Shown: one piece after another, positions 36,965 through 45,301 of the stretch
How the letters are laid out: each line of letters begins with the position of its first letter
Numbering within the stretch: the stretch's first letter is position 1
Assembly: GCA_943788775.1 (NCBI GenBank)
Contig: CALSRO010000005.1
Span: 310,001 to 374,000, forward strand
Direction of reading: 5' to 3'
Length of the DNA stretch: 64,000 nt
Origin: an uncultured Flavobacteriales bacterium
GTDB lineage: Bacteria; Bacteroidota; Bacteroidia; Flavobacteriales_G; Salibacteraceae
The notes under the pieces: model-generated
Databases searched by the model: none
Told to the model about the DNA's origin: nothing
Seen by the model: the letters and a program-made list of their open reading frames with translations, nothing else
Made by a program: the position numbers and the translations under genes

Positions 36965-37483
36965 TTGTCTTATAACGCGACTTTGTTGGATGATGAAGTC
37001 CTGTCGGTTTGGGCGACTGCCTCCGAAATAAATTCGGATTATTTCGAAGTAGAACGAAGTGCGGATCAAAGGCAATGGATTGTTATTGGTATAGTAGAGG
37101 CTGCTGGCAAAAGCAGTAAACAGTTGAATTATCAGCACATAGATACGGAACCACTAAACGGGGTTTCATACTATAGACTTAAAGCAATAGATAAGGATGA
37201 GTCTTTCGAGTATTCTCACCTCGAGATAGTCTCCATCGCTGTTCCACAAGGTAATGTCAAAGTATATCCAAATCCAAACACTGGATCATTCCAGATTATC
37301 TTATCCGAAATTTCATCAGTTCAATCCATTGAAGTTTATAATTCTACTGGTCAAATAGTGCGGAGAATTACTAAAGACTTGAGTTCGGAACTTACGATTG
37401 ATGGATTGTCTAGCGGCTATTATAGTTTATCCGTGATTAGCGCAAACGATAGAATCGTGATTCCAATCATAGTAAGTCAATAG
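36965..37483 (+). CDS. Fragment 5 of the frameshifted TSP3 cargo gene (type IX sorting domain)
   Basis: The frame is open from about 36899. It begins GGGQAYTIGENS, then LPVELLSYNATLLDDE, the usual lead-in of Bacteroidetes secreted proteins (ASEINSDYFEVERSAD). It ends with the type IX sorting domain VYPNPNTGSFQIIL and a closing YYSLSVISANDR. It has no start of its own and so is the 3' end of the broken gene. A 59-base gap separates it from the TMTC-like gene. Confidence 0.6.
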   Translation: MSYNATLLDDEVLSVWATASEINSDYFEVERSADQRQWIVIGIVEAAGKSSKQLNYQHIDTEPLNGVSYYRLKAIDKDESFEYSHLEIVSIAVPQGNVKVYPNPNTGSFQIILSEISSVQSIEVYNSTGQIVRRITKDLSSELTIDGLSSGYYSLSVISANDRIVIPIIVSQ

Positions 37484-37542
37484 TAACATTTGCTTCAACC
37501 TTGTTGTAGCATTTTCTATTAATTGGGTTAATTTGCCACCTT

Positions 37543-39420
37543 ATGTCCAAAAGAAAAGAGGAGCCAAAAGTCAAAAAGGGTGCTGATAGAATGGTGCTAA
37601 TAGCCACTTTGGCTATAGCTTTAATGGCATTTATACCTAACTCAAGCACTTTTGATCACGGATATGTTTTGGATGACGTCTCAGCCATCACTGAGAATTA
37701 TGTTGTTCAGAAGGGAACGGCATCGATTCCAACAATTTGGACAACGAATTATAGGTACGGCTATTGGAGTGACCCCGGTAGCTTGTATCGACCTTTGGCG
37801 TTAACACTGTTCGCTTGGGAATGGAAGATGTGGCCAAATGAACCTGGCCCTGCGCATGTCATTAATGTGCTGCTTTACACGGCTTGTTGTGTCGCCATTT
37901 ATTTGCTGTTGTTAAACTGGTTCGGAAGAGATCGTTGGGCTTTCGCATTTGCTGCTGCAGCAATTTTTACGTTACACCCAATACATACTGAGGTAGTTGC
38001 TAACATTAAAAGTGCAGATGAATTGCTGGCAATTTTATTTTCTGCTATTTCAATGATTGCAATCTGGAAGAATAGAGACAAGCGCTTTAGCAAATGGATT
38101 GTTCTAGCAATTATCGCCTTCTTTCTGGCTATTTCATCAAAGGAAAGTGTGATCACTCTAATACCAATTGTGCCGCTTGCATTCTATTTTTTCTCGGATA
38201 TTACATTGAAAAAATCATGGATTCCAACTGCCTGGCTGTTGGCGCCCCTTTCCTTTTATCTCCTACTTAGAAAGAATGCGCTGGGTACTTTTTCAAGTGC
38301 AGATGTAATTGCGGGAATTGATAATGTTCTTGTCAAGGCAGAAGGGTTAGAGTACTTTGCTACTGCCACAAAGATTTGTGGTTTGTACATATGGAAGTTA
38401 ATTGTACCTCATCCATTATCGCATGATTATAGTCTCTATCAAATACCATTAAATGGAATTTCAGATCCGTATTTCTGGTTTTCGGGGTTGGTGTATTTGG
38501 CGCTTTTTTGGATTGTATATAAGGGGTGGAAGTCTCGGAATATTTTTGCTTTTTCGGTCTTATTCTTTTTGATCACATTTTCCCTTTACTCCAATATGTT
38601 TATCATGATTGGAACACATTTCGGAGAACGTTTAATGTTTTTACCCTCCTTAGGTTTCTCAATTGGTCTTTCAGGATTGCTCTATGCTTGGTCTACAAAG
38701 AGTTCGTCAATATCTTTTCAGGCTTCAAAATCTATGTTGCCAATACTGCTATTTGTTCTGGTTTTATTAAGTTATGGATTCAAAACTCAACTTCGAAATG
38801 CGGATTGGAAATCCGAGTATGATCTGTATACAGCAGATGTAATATACAGTCCTGAAAGTTCTCGTACTCACTACCGATTGGGTATGGCATATATGAAAGA
38901 AAGGGCACTCTTAGCTAAGGATGAAAAAGTGAAAAACCAATGGTTGAGGAAAGCCGTTGGTGAATTGAAAAAAGCAATAGAAATATATCCTGGGTATGCC
39001 GATGCACAAGGAGAGTTGGGATTAGCTTATCAGCGTCTTGGTTACCTAGATCTAGCTGTGGAGCGATACAATATTGTTTTGGCAAAGAAACCAACGCATA
39101 AGACTACATTGAATAATATGGGAACTGTATTATTTAATCAAGCAAAATTTGAACAAGCCATTGACTACTTTTTAAGAGCCCTGAAAAGCGATCCTAAGTA
39201 CAAGGATGCCATGGGAAACTTAGCGAGTTGTTATGGAACTATTGGTCAATATGACGAAGCAATCAAATGGTTTAAGAAGGCCATTGATATTGACCCGACC
39301 AACGCTTCCTACTATTATTTTGTTGGTGTTACATATCAACGCATGAATAAGCCAAAAGAGGCAGAAAGTTGGCTGCTTCAAGCCTATGTCCTCGACCCAA
39401 GTCTAAAGCCTAAAAACTAG
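37543..39420 (+). CDS. Polytopic membrane protein with C-terminal TPR repeats, TMTC/O-mannosyltransferase-like
   Basis: 625 residues. About 9-11 membrane helices (20-420) are followed by at least four tetratricopeptide repeats (about 430-620, for example YADAQGELGLAYQRLGYLDLAVERY). The N-terminal loop has DDVSAITENYVV and YRPLALTLFAWEWKM, then FTLHPIHTEVVANIKSADE. This HPIHTE-VANIK pattern matches the TMTC branch of GT-C glycosyltransferases, in which the early acidic pair is catalytic. Inference: a lipid-linked-sugar transferase acting on exported proteins. It lies between two type IX cargo genes. The alternative is a membrane TPR scaffold without catalysis. Confidence 0.8.
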   Translation: MSKRKEEPKVKKGADRMVLIATLAIALMAFIPNSSTFDHGYVLDDVSAITENYVVQKGTASIPTIWTTNYRYGYWSDPGSLYRPLALTLFAWEWKMWPNEPGPAHVINVLLYTACCVAIYLLLLNWFGRDRWAFAFAAAAIFTLHPIHTEVVANIKSADELLAILFSAISMIAIWKNRDKRFSKWIVLAIIAFFLAISSKESVITLIPIVPLAFYFFSDITLKKSWIPTAWLLAPLSFYLLLRKNALGTFSSADVIAGIDNVLVKAEGLEYFATATKICGLYIWKLIVPHPLSHDYSLYQIPLNGISDPYFWFSGLVYLALFWIVYKGWKSRNIFAFSVLFFLITFSLYSNMFIMIGTHFGERLMFLPSLGFSIGLSGLLYAWSTKSSSISFQASKSMLPILLFVLVLLSYGFKTQLRNADWKSEYDLYTADVIYSPESSRTHYRLGMAYMKERALLAKDEKVKNQWLRKAVGELKKAIEIYPGYADAQGELGLAYQRLGYLDLAVERYNIVLAKKPTHKTTLNNMGTVLFNQAKFEQAIDYFLRALKSDPKYKDAMGNLASCYGTIGQYDEAIKWFKKAIDIDPTNASYYYFVGVTYQRMNKPKEAESWLLQAYVLDPSLKPKN

Positions 39421-40207
39421 GTTTGTTCATCAGTAAAGAATACACCATCGGTAATTTACCTTCTAAGCCTTTGATCTGATATTTCTTGTCCTCTAATTTT
39501 AGTAGGTTTTTAAAGCACGGGTAGGGGCTGTAGTCAAATTCGTTTAGCTCCTTCAAGTTTAATCCTTGTTTTAGCAATGCGCCAACCACTTCGCTTATAG
39601 GATGGTTCCATGAAATTTCTTTGTTTTTAATCGGTGCCTCAGGATTGGTATATGTACCTGGTTCCTCCTCAATAATTGGTTCTATATTGAAATAGGAATA
39701 ATCAATCTTAGAAAATTCATAATCCATCATCCACACTACTGGATGAAATTCGGCAAAAACAAACTTACCATCAGGTTTTAAAAAGTGGTTTACAACAGCG
39801 GCCCAACGATCCATGTCTGGCAACCAACCCACAGTCCCGTAGCTTGTGAATACAATGTCAAACTTTTCATCAATATGATTAGGTGTGTCATACACATCTG
39901 CGCATATAAACTTGGTGTCAGTGCCACATTGCTCTGCTAACCAATTTGCCTTGTCAATGGCTTTGTCGCTTAAATCTACACCAAGAACCCTTGCACCCAT
40001 TCGACTTAATTCGATACTGTCTTGTCCAAAATGACATTGCAGGTGAAGCACTGATTTCCCATTGAGATCGCCTAACAAATCTAGTTCGATCGCATTAAGG
40101 ACTTGTTTTCCAGCGATAAATGCGTCCACATCATAAAACTCAGATTTGGCATGAATCTCTACCTTATCATTCCAGAGTTTTTTATTGACCTCAATATAAT
40201 CTTCCAT
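39410..40207 (-). CDS. Class I SAM-dependent methyltransferase
   Basis: 265 residues. The SAM-binding glycine-rich motif is in the variant form VLHLQCHFGQDSIEL (about 53-67), followed by the acidic strand end GVDLSDKAIDKA and the FDIVFTSYGTVGWLPD motif. The substrate is not evident. The 3' end overlaps the convergent TPR gene by 11 bases. The start is 54 bases from the stop of the next minus-strand gene, with a hairpin terminator between. Confidence 0.85.
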   Translation of the reverse strand: MEDYIEVNKKLWNDKVEIHAKSEFYDVDAFIAGKQVLNAIELDLLGDLNGKSVLHLQCHFGQDSIELSRMGARVLGVDLSDKAIDKANWLAEQCGTDTKFICADVYDTPNHIDEKFDIVFTSYGTVGWLPDMDRWAAVVNHFLKPDGKFVFAEFHPVVWMMDYEFSKIDYSYFNIEPIIEEEPGTYTNPEAPIKNKEISWNHPISEVVGALLKQGLNLKELNEFDYSPYPCFKNLLKLEDKKYQIKGLEGKLPMVYSLLMNKPSF

Positions 40208-40215
40208 ATGAGCAA

Positions 40216-40247
40216 AATAAAAGAGGAATGTAAATTCCTCTTTTTTC
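40216..40247 (-). terminator. Intrinsic terminator downstream of the type IX cargo gene at 40262
   Basis: A-run, AAGAGGAAT (40221-40229), GTAA loop, ATTCCTCTT (40234-40242), T-run. On the minus strand it follows the cargo stop by about 15 bases. Confidence 0.8.
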
Positions 40248-40261
40248 GATTAAGTTGATCG

Positions 40262-42025
40262 TTATCTAAGAACCTGAATATTCAAGTTTTGAGTTTTCTC
40301 GGATGTTTCAATTCTTAGGATGTATGTTCCGGAAGCGAGAATTCCTGATGTTCCAATCTGAACTGGGTCATTGCTATTCTGGAACACAACATTCTCAGTG
40401 ATAATCAGCTGACCTTGTAAGTCATAGACACTAGCTTTAGCTGATGATTCATCACTTAGACCTTGTGCTCTAACATAAATGTTGTCCGCACTTGTCAAAG
40501 GATTCGGATAAGCAGAGATGGTAATATCTGAGATTTCATTATTAGATGTTGAGCCACCTTTACTAAATATAGGACCGTATACATCACCAAATGATTCGGT
40601 TGTACAACCATTCGCGTCTGTAACGGTAACATAATAAGTGTTCGGTGCAAGATCTGTTATTAACATTGATGTATCACCATTACTCCAAGCATAAGTATAC
40701 CCTGGGATTCCAACTTGTGCTGTTACTTGTGCAGTACCATCGTCAGAAGCAAGAGCCGTCAGATCAGTTGTAACTACACTTGAAACTAGTGGTTCTGGAA
40801 TGCTGATTACTGCGGATCCAGTTGTAGTACAACCGCCTTCGTCAGTTACTGTGACATAATAAGTCCCTGAACCAAGTCCCGAAAGATTTGACATGGTTGA
40901 TCCGTTATTCCAATCAAAGCTCGCCATTCCAGTTGCTCCATAGGCCATAGCCTCTATCATTCCAGTACCATTAGAGCAAATCGGGTCTGAGGAAGATATT
41001 TCTACGGTAAGATTATTTTCGATTGTCATCGATATCCAATTGCTTTCTCCAACATACTCTTCACAACCATCTCTTTTAGAAACTCTCAAATAATCTGTTG
41101 ATACTGATATCATACCTGGATCATAAGTAGAAGAGGTCGCACCACTGATTAATACAGGGGATTGATTAGCTACTTTAGAATACCATTGGTATTCGAGATT
41201 TCCTGTGCCTCCGTTCGGAAGTAAAGTGTTCGTAATTGCTTCAGGATCGAATGCAACACAACTAGATTGTGCATTTCCAATTACACCACCATCCGTTACG
41301 TTATCACAGCCTCCTTCATACGAGATACATATACTTACAGGAACAACGGAATTTGCCGATGGAGCAGAACCGGTGCCGTATTGTGAATTCTCATAGTGTG
41401 CAATTATTATTTCATCAGCGCCCTGAGGTAGATAGATGTCAGATCCTAAAGACCCAACCCATTCGTCTGCCATGACACCAGTGTTTAAATCACCAGTATA
41501 GCTAGATGATGCAACAATGTTTCCGTTTTTCTTGAATACCACTCTCCATTGCTCATTTGGTTGATCACCTGTACTAGCACGACTTAAATAACCGTCCCAT
41601 GAAATAGCTTCATCAATACTAACGACCACACTTCCATTGAACGCATTTGGATAAGGTCCAGGAATTGAGTAGTACGTTGAGCCATTACTCTTCAATCGTA
41701 CATCTGCCTGCGGAATTCCATAACTTCCGCTTAGGTTGGTTACGTCAATATTATTCTCCCAAAGAAAGTTTCCTTCTGCACAATCAGGTGAAGTTGGTGG
41801 ATTGATACAGTTTGAGTTCACTGTCATTGTGATCCAAATGCTCTCTCCAACAAATGCCGAACATCCACTTCTACGAGCGCATCTTCTATACTCCATAGTA
41901 GTCGAGATAAATCCTGGATCGTAGGTAGGTCCATGAGCTCCAGATATCGCTGAATAAGATTGACCAGGTTGACGTTGCAACCAAACGTACGTTTCCAAGT
42001 TGGAAGTGAAAATCTTGTGAGACAT
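40262..42025 (-). CDS. Type IX-secreted protein with Ig-like and SprB-type repeats (main open part)
   Basis: 587 codons. Two copies of an Ig-like unit end in TYDPGFIS/TYDPGMIS and VGESxWIxMTI. A beta-rich domain of unknown fold lies between them (about 75-240). Two SprB-like repeats follow (SNGTGMIEAMAYGATG, GTYYVTVTDEGGC) and then a type IX sorting domain (AYPNPLTSADNIYV). The first in-frame ATG (42025) begins in the middle of the first Ig-like unit and gives no signal peptide, so the true N-terminus is missing from this frame. A signal peptide lies just upstream in other frames; see the entry for 42026-42193. Confidence 0.8.
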   Translation of the reverse strand: MSHKIFTSNLETYVWLQRQPGQSYSAISGAHGPTYDPGFISTTMEYRRCARRSGCSAFVGESIWITMTVNSNCINPPTSPDCAEGNFLWENNIDVTNLSGSYGIPQADVRLKSNGSTYYSIPGPYPNAFNGSVVVSIDEAISWDGYLSRASTGDQPNEQWRVVFKKNGNIVASSSYTGDLNTGVMADEWVGSLGSDIYLPQGADEIIIAHYENSQYGTGSAPSANSVVPVSICISYEGGCDNVTDGGVIGNAQSSCVAFDPEAITNTLLPNGGTGNLEYQWYSKVANQSPVLISGATSSTYDPGMISVSTDYLRVSKRDGCEEYVGESNWISMTIENNLTVEISSSDPICSNGTGMIEAMAYGATGMASFDWNNGSTMSNLSGLGSGTYYVTVTDEGGCTTTGSAVISIPEPLVSSVVTTDLTALASDDGTAQVTAQVGIPGYTYAWSNGDTSMLITDLAPNTYYVTVTDANGCTTESFGDVYGPIFSKGGSTSNNEISDITISAYPNPLTSADNIYVRAQGLSDESSAKASVYDLQGQLIITENVVFQNSNDPVQIGTSGILASGTYILRIETSEKTQNLNIQVLR

Positions 42026-42193
42026 TGTTTAAACCCCCGGAAGCCAAAAAGAATGACTGTTTGCGGAGTAAGAACTTAGCTCACAATTTTAGCTAAACCT
42101 TTCGCATCGCATTGTGATACTGTAGCATAGCTAGATAATGAAAGGAAGGCGGATATAAAAAACCCGAATACCTGAAAGGATCCTCATTTTCAT
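42026..42193 (-). pseudogene. Out-of-frame 5' end of the cargo gene at 40262 (signal peptide)
   Basis: On the minus strand an ATG at 42193 starts MKMRILSGIRVF. After a shift at the six-base homopolymer 42157-42162 it continues FISAFLSLSSYATVSQC, which together make a good signal peptide. Further downstream, other frames give LSSYSANSHSFWLPG and then, past a five-base C run (42034-42038), GGLNNVSQDF. No single frame connects ATG, signal peptide and the main open part, so at least two and probably three frame changes are present. Confidence 0.5.
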
Positions 42194-42364
42194 AATGATA
42201 GGTTGTTGGTAATTAATCTGTTCGTAGCGAGCACGAAAGTAGTCGAAATACGAGTTATTAACAATTGTTTTTTAATGGTTTTAGGGCACCTCATATTTGA
42301 GGATAATGCCTGATACGCAAAGGGTGCGATAAGGTTTCGTTTATTTTCGTGAAAATTATTTAGT

Positions 42365-42664
42365 ATGATTATTTACAATGTCACCGTGAAAGTGGATCTT
42401 GATATTCACGATGATTGGATGACATGGATGACTGCAATTCACATTCCTGAAGTGATGCAGACGGGGTGCTTTTTACAGCATGAAATTGCCAAAGTATTGG
42501 TTGATGAACAAGACGGTTTAACCTATTCAATTCAGTATCGGTGTGATTCAATGGAGAATTTGAATCGGTACATTAAGGACTACGCACCAGCCTTACAGCA
42601 GAAACATACTGCTCGCTATAAAGATAGATTTGTAGCTTTCAGAACTCTTTTGGAACTTCTATAA
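42365..42664 (+). CDS. DUF4286-family protein
   Basis: 99 residues. It is a small ferredoxin-like alpha/beta protein starting MIIYNVTVKVDLDIHDDW, with MQTGCFLQHEIAKVL and a C-terminal RYKDRFVAFRTLLE, the layout of the DUF4286 family. The stop shares one base with the rsmA start (TAATG), so translation is coupled. This pairing with rsmA recurs in Bacteroidetes; the function is unknown and a link to ribosome maturation is only inferred. Confidence 0.85.
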   Translation: MIIYNVTVKVDLDIHDDWMTWMTAIHIPEVMQTGCFLQHEIAKVLVDEQDGLTYSIQYRCDSMENLNRYIKDYAPALQQKHTARYKDRFVAFRTLLELL

Positions 42665-43419
42665 TGGTAAAGGCAAAAAAATCACTTGGTCAACATTTTT
42701 TGATTGACCAGGATGTGGTCCATCAAATAATTGATGGAATCTGTGAGTTGAAGATTGAAAATATCGTTGAAGTTGGTCCTGGAGAAGGGGTCTTAACGGA
42801 TTTGTTGTTACCTGTTTATCCAAATATGATGATGGTCGAATTGGATCGAGAAAGTATCGCACATCTAAGAGCTAATCATCCAAGTCTAGGCGAGAAACTT
42901 GTGGAAGCGGACGTTTTAAAATGGTCATTGCCTGAGGGGAACTGGACAATCGTTGGTAATTTTCCATATAACATTAGTTCCCAGATCATTTTTAAAATGA
43001 TTGAAAACCGTGAACAAGTTAATGCTCTTGTAGGCATGTTTCAAAAGGAAGTGGCCGAAAGAATAGTAGCTCCGTCTGGTTCGAAGACTTATGGAATTCT
43101 GAGTGTCCTTACACAAGCTTTTTATAACGCTGAGTATTTGTTTACAGTCAGCGAGAATGCCTTCCGTCCCCCGCCAAAGGTTAAGTCAGGTGTCATTAGG
43201 CTTGTGAAAAAAGAAAACATTGAGCTAAATTGTGATGTTCCATTTTTCTTTTCGCTTGTAAAGCAAGCTTTCAATCAACGGAGAAAAATGATGAGAAATT
43301 CGATTAAAGCTTACTTAACGGATGAGAACATAATTCACGTTGAAAAGTACTTAACGATGCGTCCTGAGCAGCTAGATTTTGAAGACTTTGTGATGCTAGC
43401 TCGCCACCTAAAGCCCTGA
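42664..43419 (+). CDS. rsmA: 16S rRNA (adenine1518-N6/adenine1519-N6)-dimethyltransferase
   Basis: 251 residues (KsgA family). It dimethylates two adjacent adenines in helix 45 of 16S rRNA during 30S maturation. The N-terminus is KAKKSLGQHFLIDQDVV. The SAM motif is VEVGPGEGVLTDLLL, with the acidic MMVELDRES. The catalytic motif is GNFPYNISSQI and the C-terminal domain has FNQRRKMMRNS. It sits second in a unit with DUF4286; a promoter-like box then precedes mgtE. Confidence 0.95.
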   Translation: MVKAKKSLGQHFLIDQDVVHQIIDGICELKIENIVEVGPGEGVLTDLLLPVYPNMMMVELDRESIAHLRANHPSLGEKLVEADVLKWSLPEGNWTIVGNFPYNISSQIIFKMIENREQVNALVGMFQKEVAERIVAPSGSKTYGILSVLTQAFYNAEYLFTVSENAFRPPPKVKSGVIRLVKKENIELNCDVPFFFSLVKQAFNQRRKMMRNSIKAYLTDENIIHVEKYLTMRPEQLDFEDFVMLARHLKP

Positions 43420-43430
43420 TCAAATTCTAC

Positions 43431-43438
43431 TACTTTTG
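43431..43438 (+). promoter_or_regulatory. TAnnTTTG -7 box upstream of mgtE
   Basis: TACTTTTG, an exact TAnnTTTG match, 38 bases before the mgtE ATG in the 57-base rsmA-mgtE gap. No -33 TTG was identified. Confidence 0.4.
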
Positions 43439-43476
43439 CTGGTCTTCAGCAACTGTAAAACAGGGGACTCAGCAGA

Positions 43477-44832
43477 ATGCAATTTGAATTAACTAAAGAA
43501 TATTTAGACACACTTCGCGATGCCGTTTATCGAAACGATGAACCCGCACTGCTAGAGTTAGTCAATGATTTGCACCCAGCAGATATTGCAGAGGTGATGG
43601 ATGAGTTGGGTCCTGACGAGGCTTTAGTTCTTTATAAGGTAATGGATGCAGATCGAGCATCTGATGTTTTAATGCACCTTGAGGAAGATTCTAGAGAAAA
43701 CTTTCTCGCACTTCTTACTCCAAAGGAAATTGCTGAACAATTTATTGATCACTTAGACAGTGACGATGCAGCTGATATGATCAGCGAATTGTCAGATGAT
43801 CAAAGGGAGCAAGTTATTGCACAAATTGAGGATAGACAGCAAGCAAGAGACATTGTTGACCTTCTTCACTATGAGGAAGAAACGGCAGGTGGTTTAATGG
43901 CCAAAGAGCTCATCAAAGTTGATGTGAATTGGACGGTGAGCAAGGCCGTAAAGGAAATGCGAAAGCAGGCTGAGCAGATAGAGCACGTTTACACTGTTTA
44001 CGTGGTTGACGAGAATGATTTATTACTAGGTCGCCTGCAGTTGAAGAAAATGTTACTCAATCCTATTCGGGCAAAAATTGCTGATATCTACGACCCTAAG
44101 ATTCGATCGGTACAAGTAGATGAAGACCAAGTTGAGGTAGCCAACATCATGGAAAAATATGATCTGGTTGCTCTTCCCGTTATTGATGAAACAGGGCGCT
44201 TGTTAGGACGTATTACCATTGACGATGTCGTTGATGTTATAAAGGAAGAGGCTGAAAAAGATTATGCATTGGCTTCTGGTATATCAGGAAATGTTGAGTC
44301 CACAGATTCAATATATGTACTCACTCGAGCAAGATTACCATGGCTGCTAATTGGGTTGTTTGGCGGAATTTTAGGTGCAAGGGTGATTGAATTATATGAA
44401 GGTGATTTACAATTGTATCCAGAGATGGCCTTTTTTATTCCGCTTATCGCTGCAATGGGAGGTAATGTCGGTGTGCAATCCTCTGCGATAATCGTTCAAG
44501 GATTGGCCAATAATTCTATGGGTCTCACTGGAATTTGGAGTAAGCTGAAAAAGGAATTTAGCGTAGCTCTCTTAAACGGAGCAGTTTGCGCTGTTCTGAT
44601 TTTTACCTACAACTATTTCTTCAACGATTCACTTGCGTTGGCCTATACAGTGAGCCTAGCCTTGTTTTGTGTGGTTTTAGTTGCAGCATTATTTGGAACA
44701 TTTGTTCCGCTAGTATTGGATAAGTATGAAATCGATCCCGCACTTGCTACAGGTCCATTTATCACTACTGTAAATGATGTGCTCGGATTGTTTATCTATT
44801 TTCTCATTGGACATCTATTATATATTTCATGA
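43477..44832 (+). CDS. mgtE: Magnesium transporter MgtE
   Basis: 451 residues. The cytoplasmic N domain (about 1-130) has repeated acidic helices (LVNDLHPADIAEVMDEL, HLDSDDAADMISEL). A tandem CBS pair (about 135-260) follows, then five membrane helices (about 285-450) with the pore signature AAMGGNVGVQSSA and the conserved late FITTVNDVLGLFIYF. The N and CBS domains gate the channel by sensing cytoplasmic magnesium. The stop overlaps the OmpA-domain gene (ATGA). Confidence 0.95.
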   Translation: MQFELTKEYLDTLRDAVYRNDEPALLELVNDLHPADIAEVMDELGPDEALVLYKVMDADRASDVLMHLEEDSRENFLALLTPKEIAEQFIDHLDSDDAADMISELSDDQREQVIAQIEDRQQARDIVDLLHYEEETAGGLMAKELIKVDVNWTVSKAVKEMRKQAEQIEHVYTVYVVDENDLLLGRLQLKKMLLNPIRAKIADIYDPKIRSVQVDEDQVEVANIMEKYDLVALPVIDETGRLLGRITIDDVVDVIKEEAEKDYALASGISGNVESTDSIYVLTRARLPWLLIGLFGGILGARVIELYEGDLQLYPEMAFFIPLIAAMGGNVGVQSSAIIVQGLANNSMGLTGIWSKLKKEFSVALLNGAVCAVLIFTYNYFFNDSLALAYTVSLALFCVVLVAALFGTFVPLVLDKYEIDPALATGPFITTVNDVLGLFIYFLIGHLLYIS

Positions 44833-45293
44833 AATCGATCTTTCTTGTTATAGCAGTTCTAAGCAGTTTGGGTCTAAACGCCCAACGTAAGATGCCAGCT
44901 ATTTCATTTCTTGAGAACAGTCTAGAATTCGCAGATGCTAATAAATCATTCAGCGAAGTCGGTCAGTTAACTGACACACTGCGTGATCATCAAATTGTAA
45001 AGGCATTGACAAAAATATTAGCGGAAAACGAAAATCTTCAAATTGAACTTGCCGGCCACTGTGCAGGAAATGAGGATACCTTGATTTCCCAGCAACGAGC
45101 GGATTTAGTGAAGCAAATGCTGATAGATGGCGGTATTTCCTCTTCAAGAATTGACTCTAAGGGCTATGGATTCAAAGAGCCAGTAATTACCAATCAAATT
45201 TTGTTGAGCCTTAGTTCTAGGGCAGAGCGCGATGAAGCAAACCTTAGAAATCGAAGGGTAGAAATAAAAGTGGTTGGTGTTAAACCAGAATAA
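44829..45293 (+). CDS. Small exported OmpA-domain protein
   Basis: 154 residues. The signal peptide (KSIFLVIAVLSSLGLNAQ) is followed directly by an OmpA-like peptidoglycan-binding domain: IVKALTKILAENENLQIELAGHC, LISQQRADLVKQMLIDGGI, SRIDSKGYGF and the closing RNRRVEIKV. No beta-barrel or lipobox is present, so it is a soluble periplasmic domain that could bind the cell wall. It overlaps mgtE by four bases and lies eight bases before the dehydrogenase gene. Confidence 0.85.
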   Translation: MKSIFLVIAVLSSLGLNAQRKMPAISFLENSLEFADANKSFSEVGQLTDTLRDHQIVKALTKILAENENLQIELAGHCAGNEDTLISQQRADLVKQMLIDGGISSSRIDSKGYGFKEPVITNQILLSLSSRAERDEANLRNRRVEIKVVGVKPE

Positions 45294-45301
45294 AACGCAC
45301 A

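Larger units (their letters stand above)
32939..37483 (+). pseudogene. Broken gene for a large type IX-secreted protein with thrombospondin type-3 repeats
   Basis: Read as one gene, this would encode about 1,510 residues. The parts are a signal peptide from the ATG at 32939 (MRHFFSSFPLVKHLFVAM), an N-terminal domain of unknown fold, and a FlgD-like segment around 34.1 kb (CIPWDGLDGNGNLIPDGDT). About ten aspartate-rich thrombospondin type-3 calcium-binding repeats follow (34.4-36.3 kb, DSDNDGIPD, DGDGIADN), then a type IX C-terminal sorting domain (VYPNPNTGSFQI). Four frame changes interrupt it, near 33043, at the A7 run 33861-33867, between about 34345 and 34390, and near 36900. Their directions are -1, +1, +1, -1, so the frame returns to the original. 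Protein quality stays high in each segment, so the breaks look recent or are sequence errors. Confidence 0.75.
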
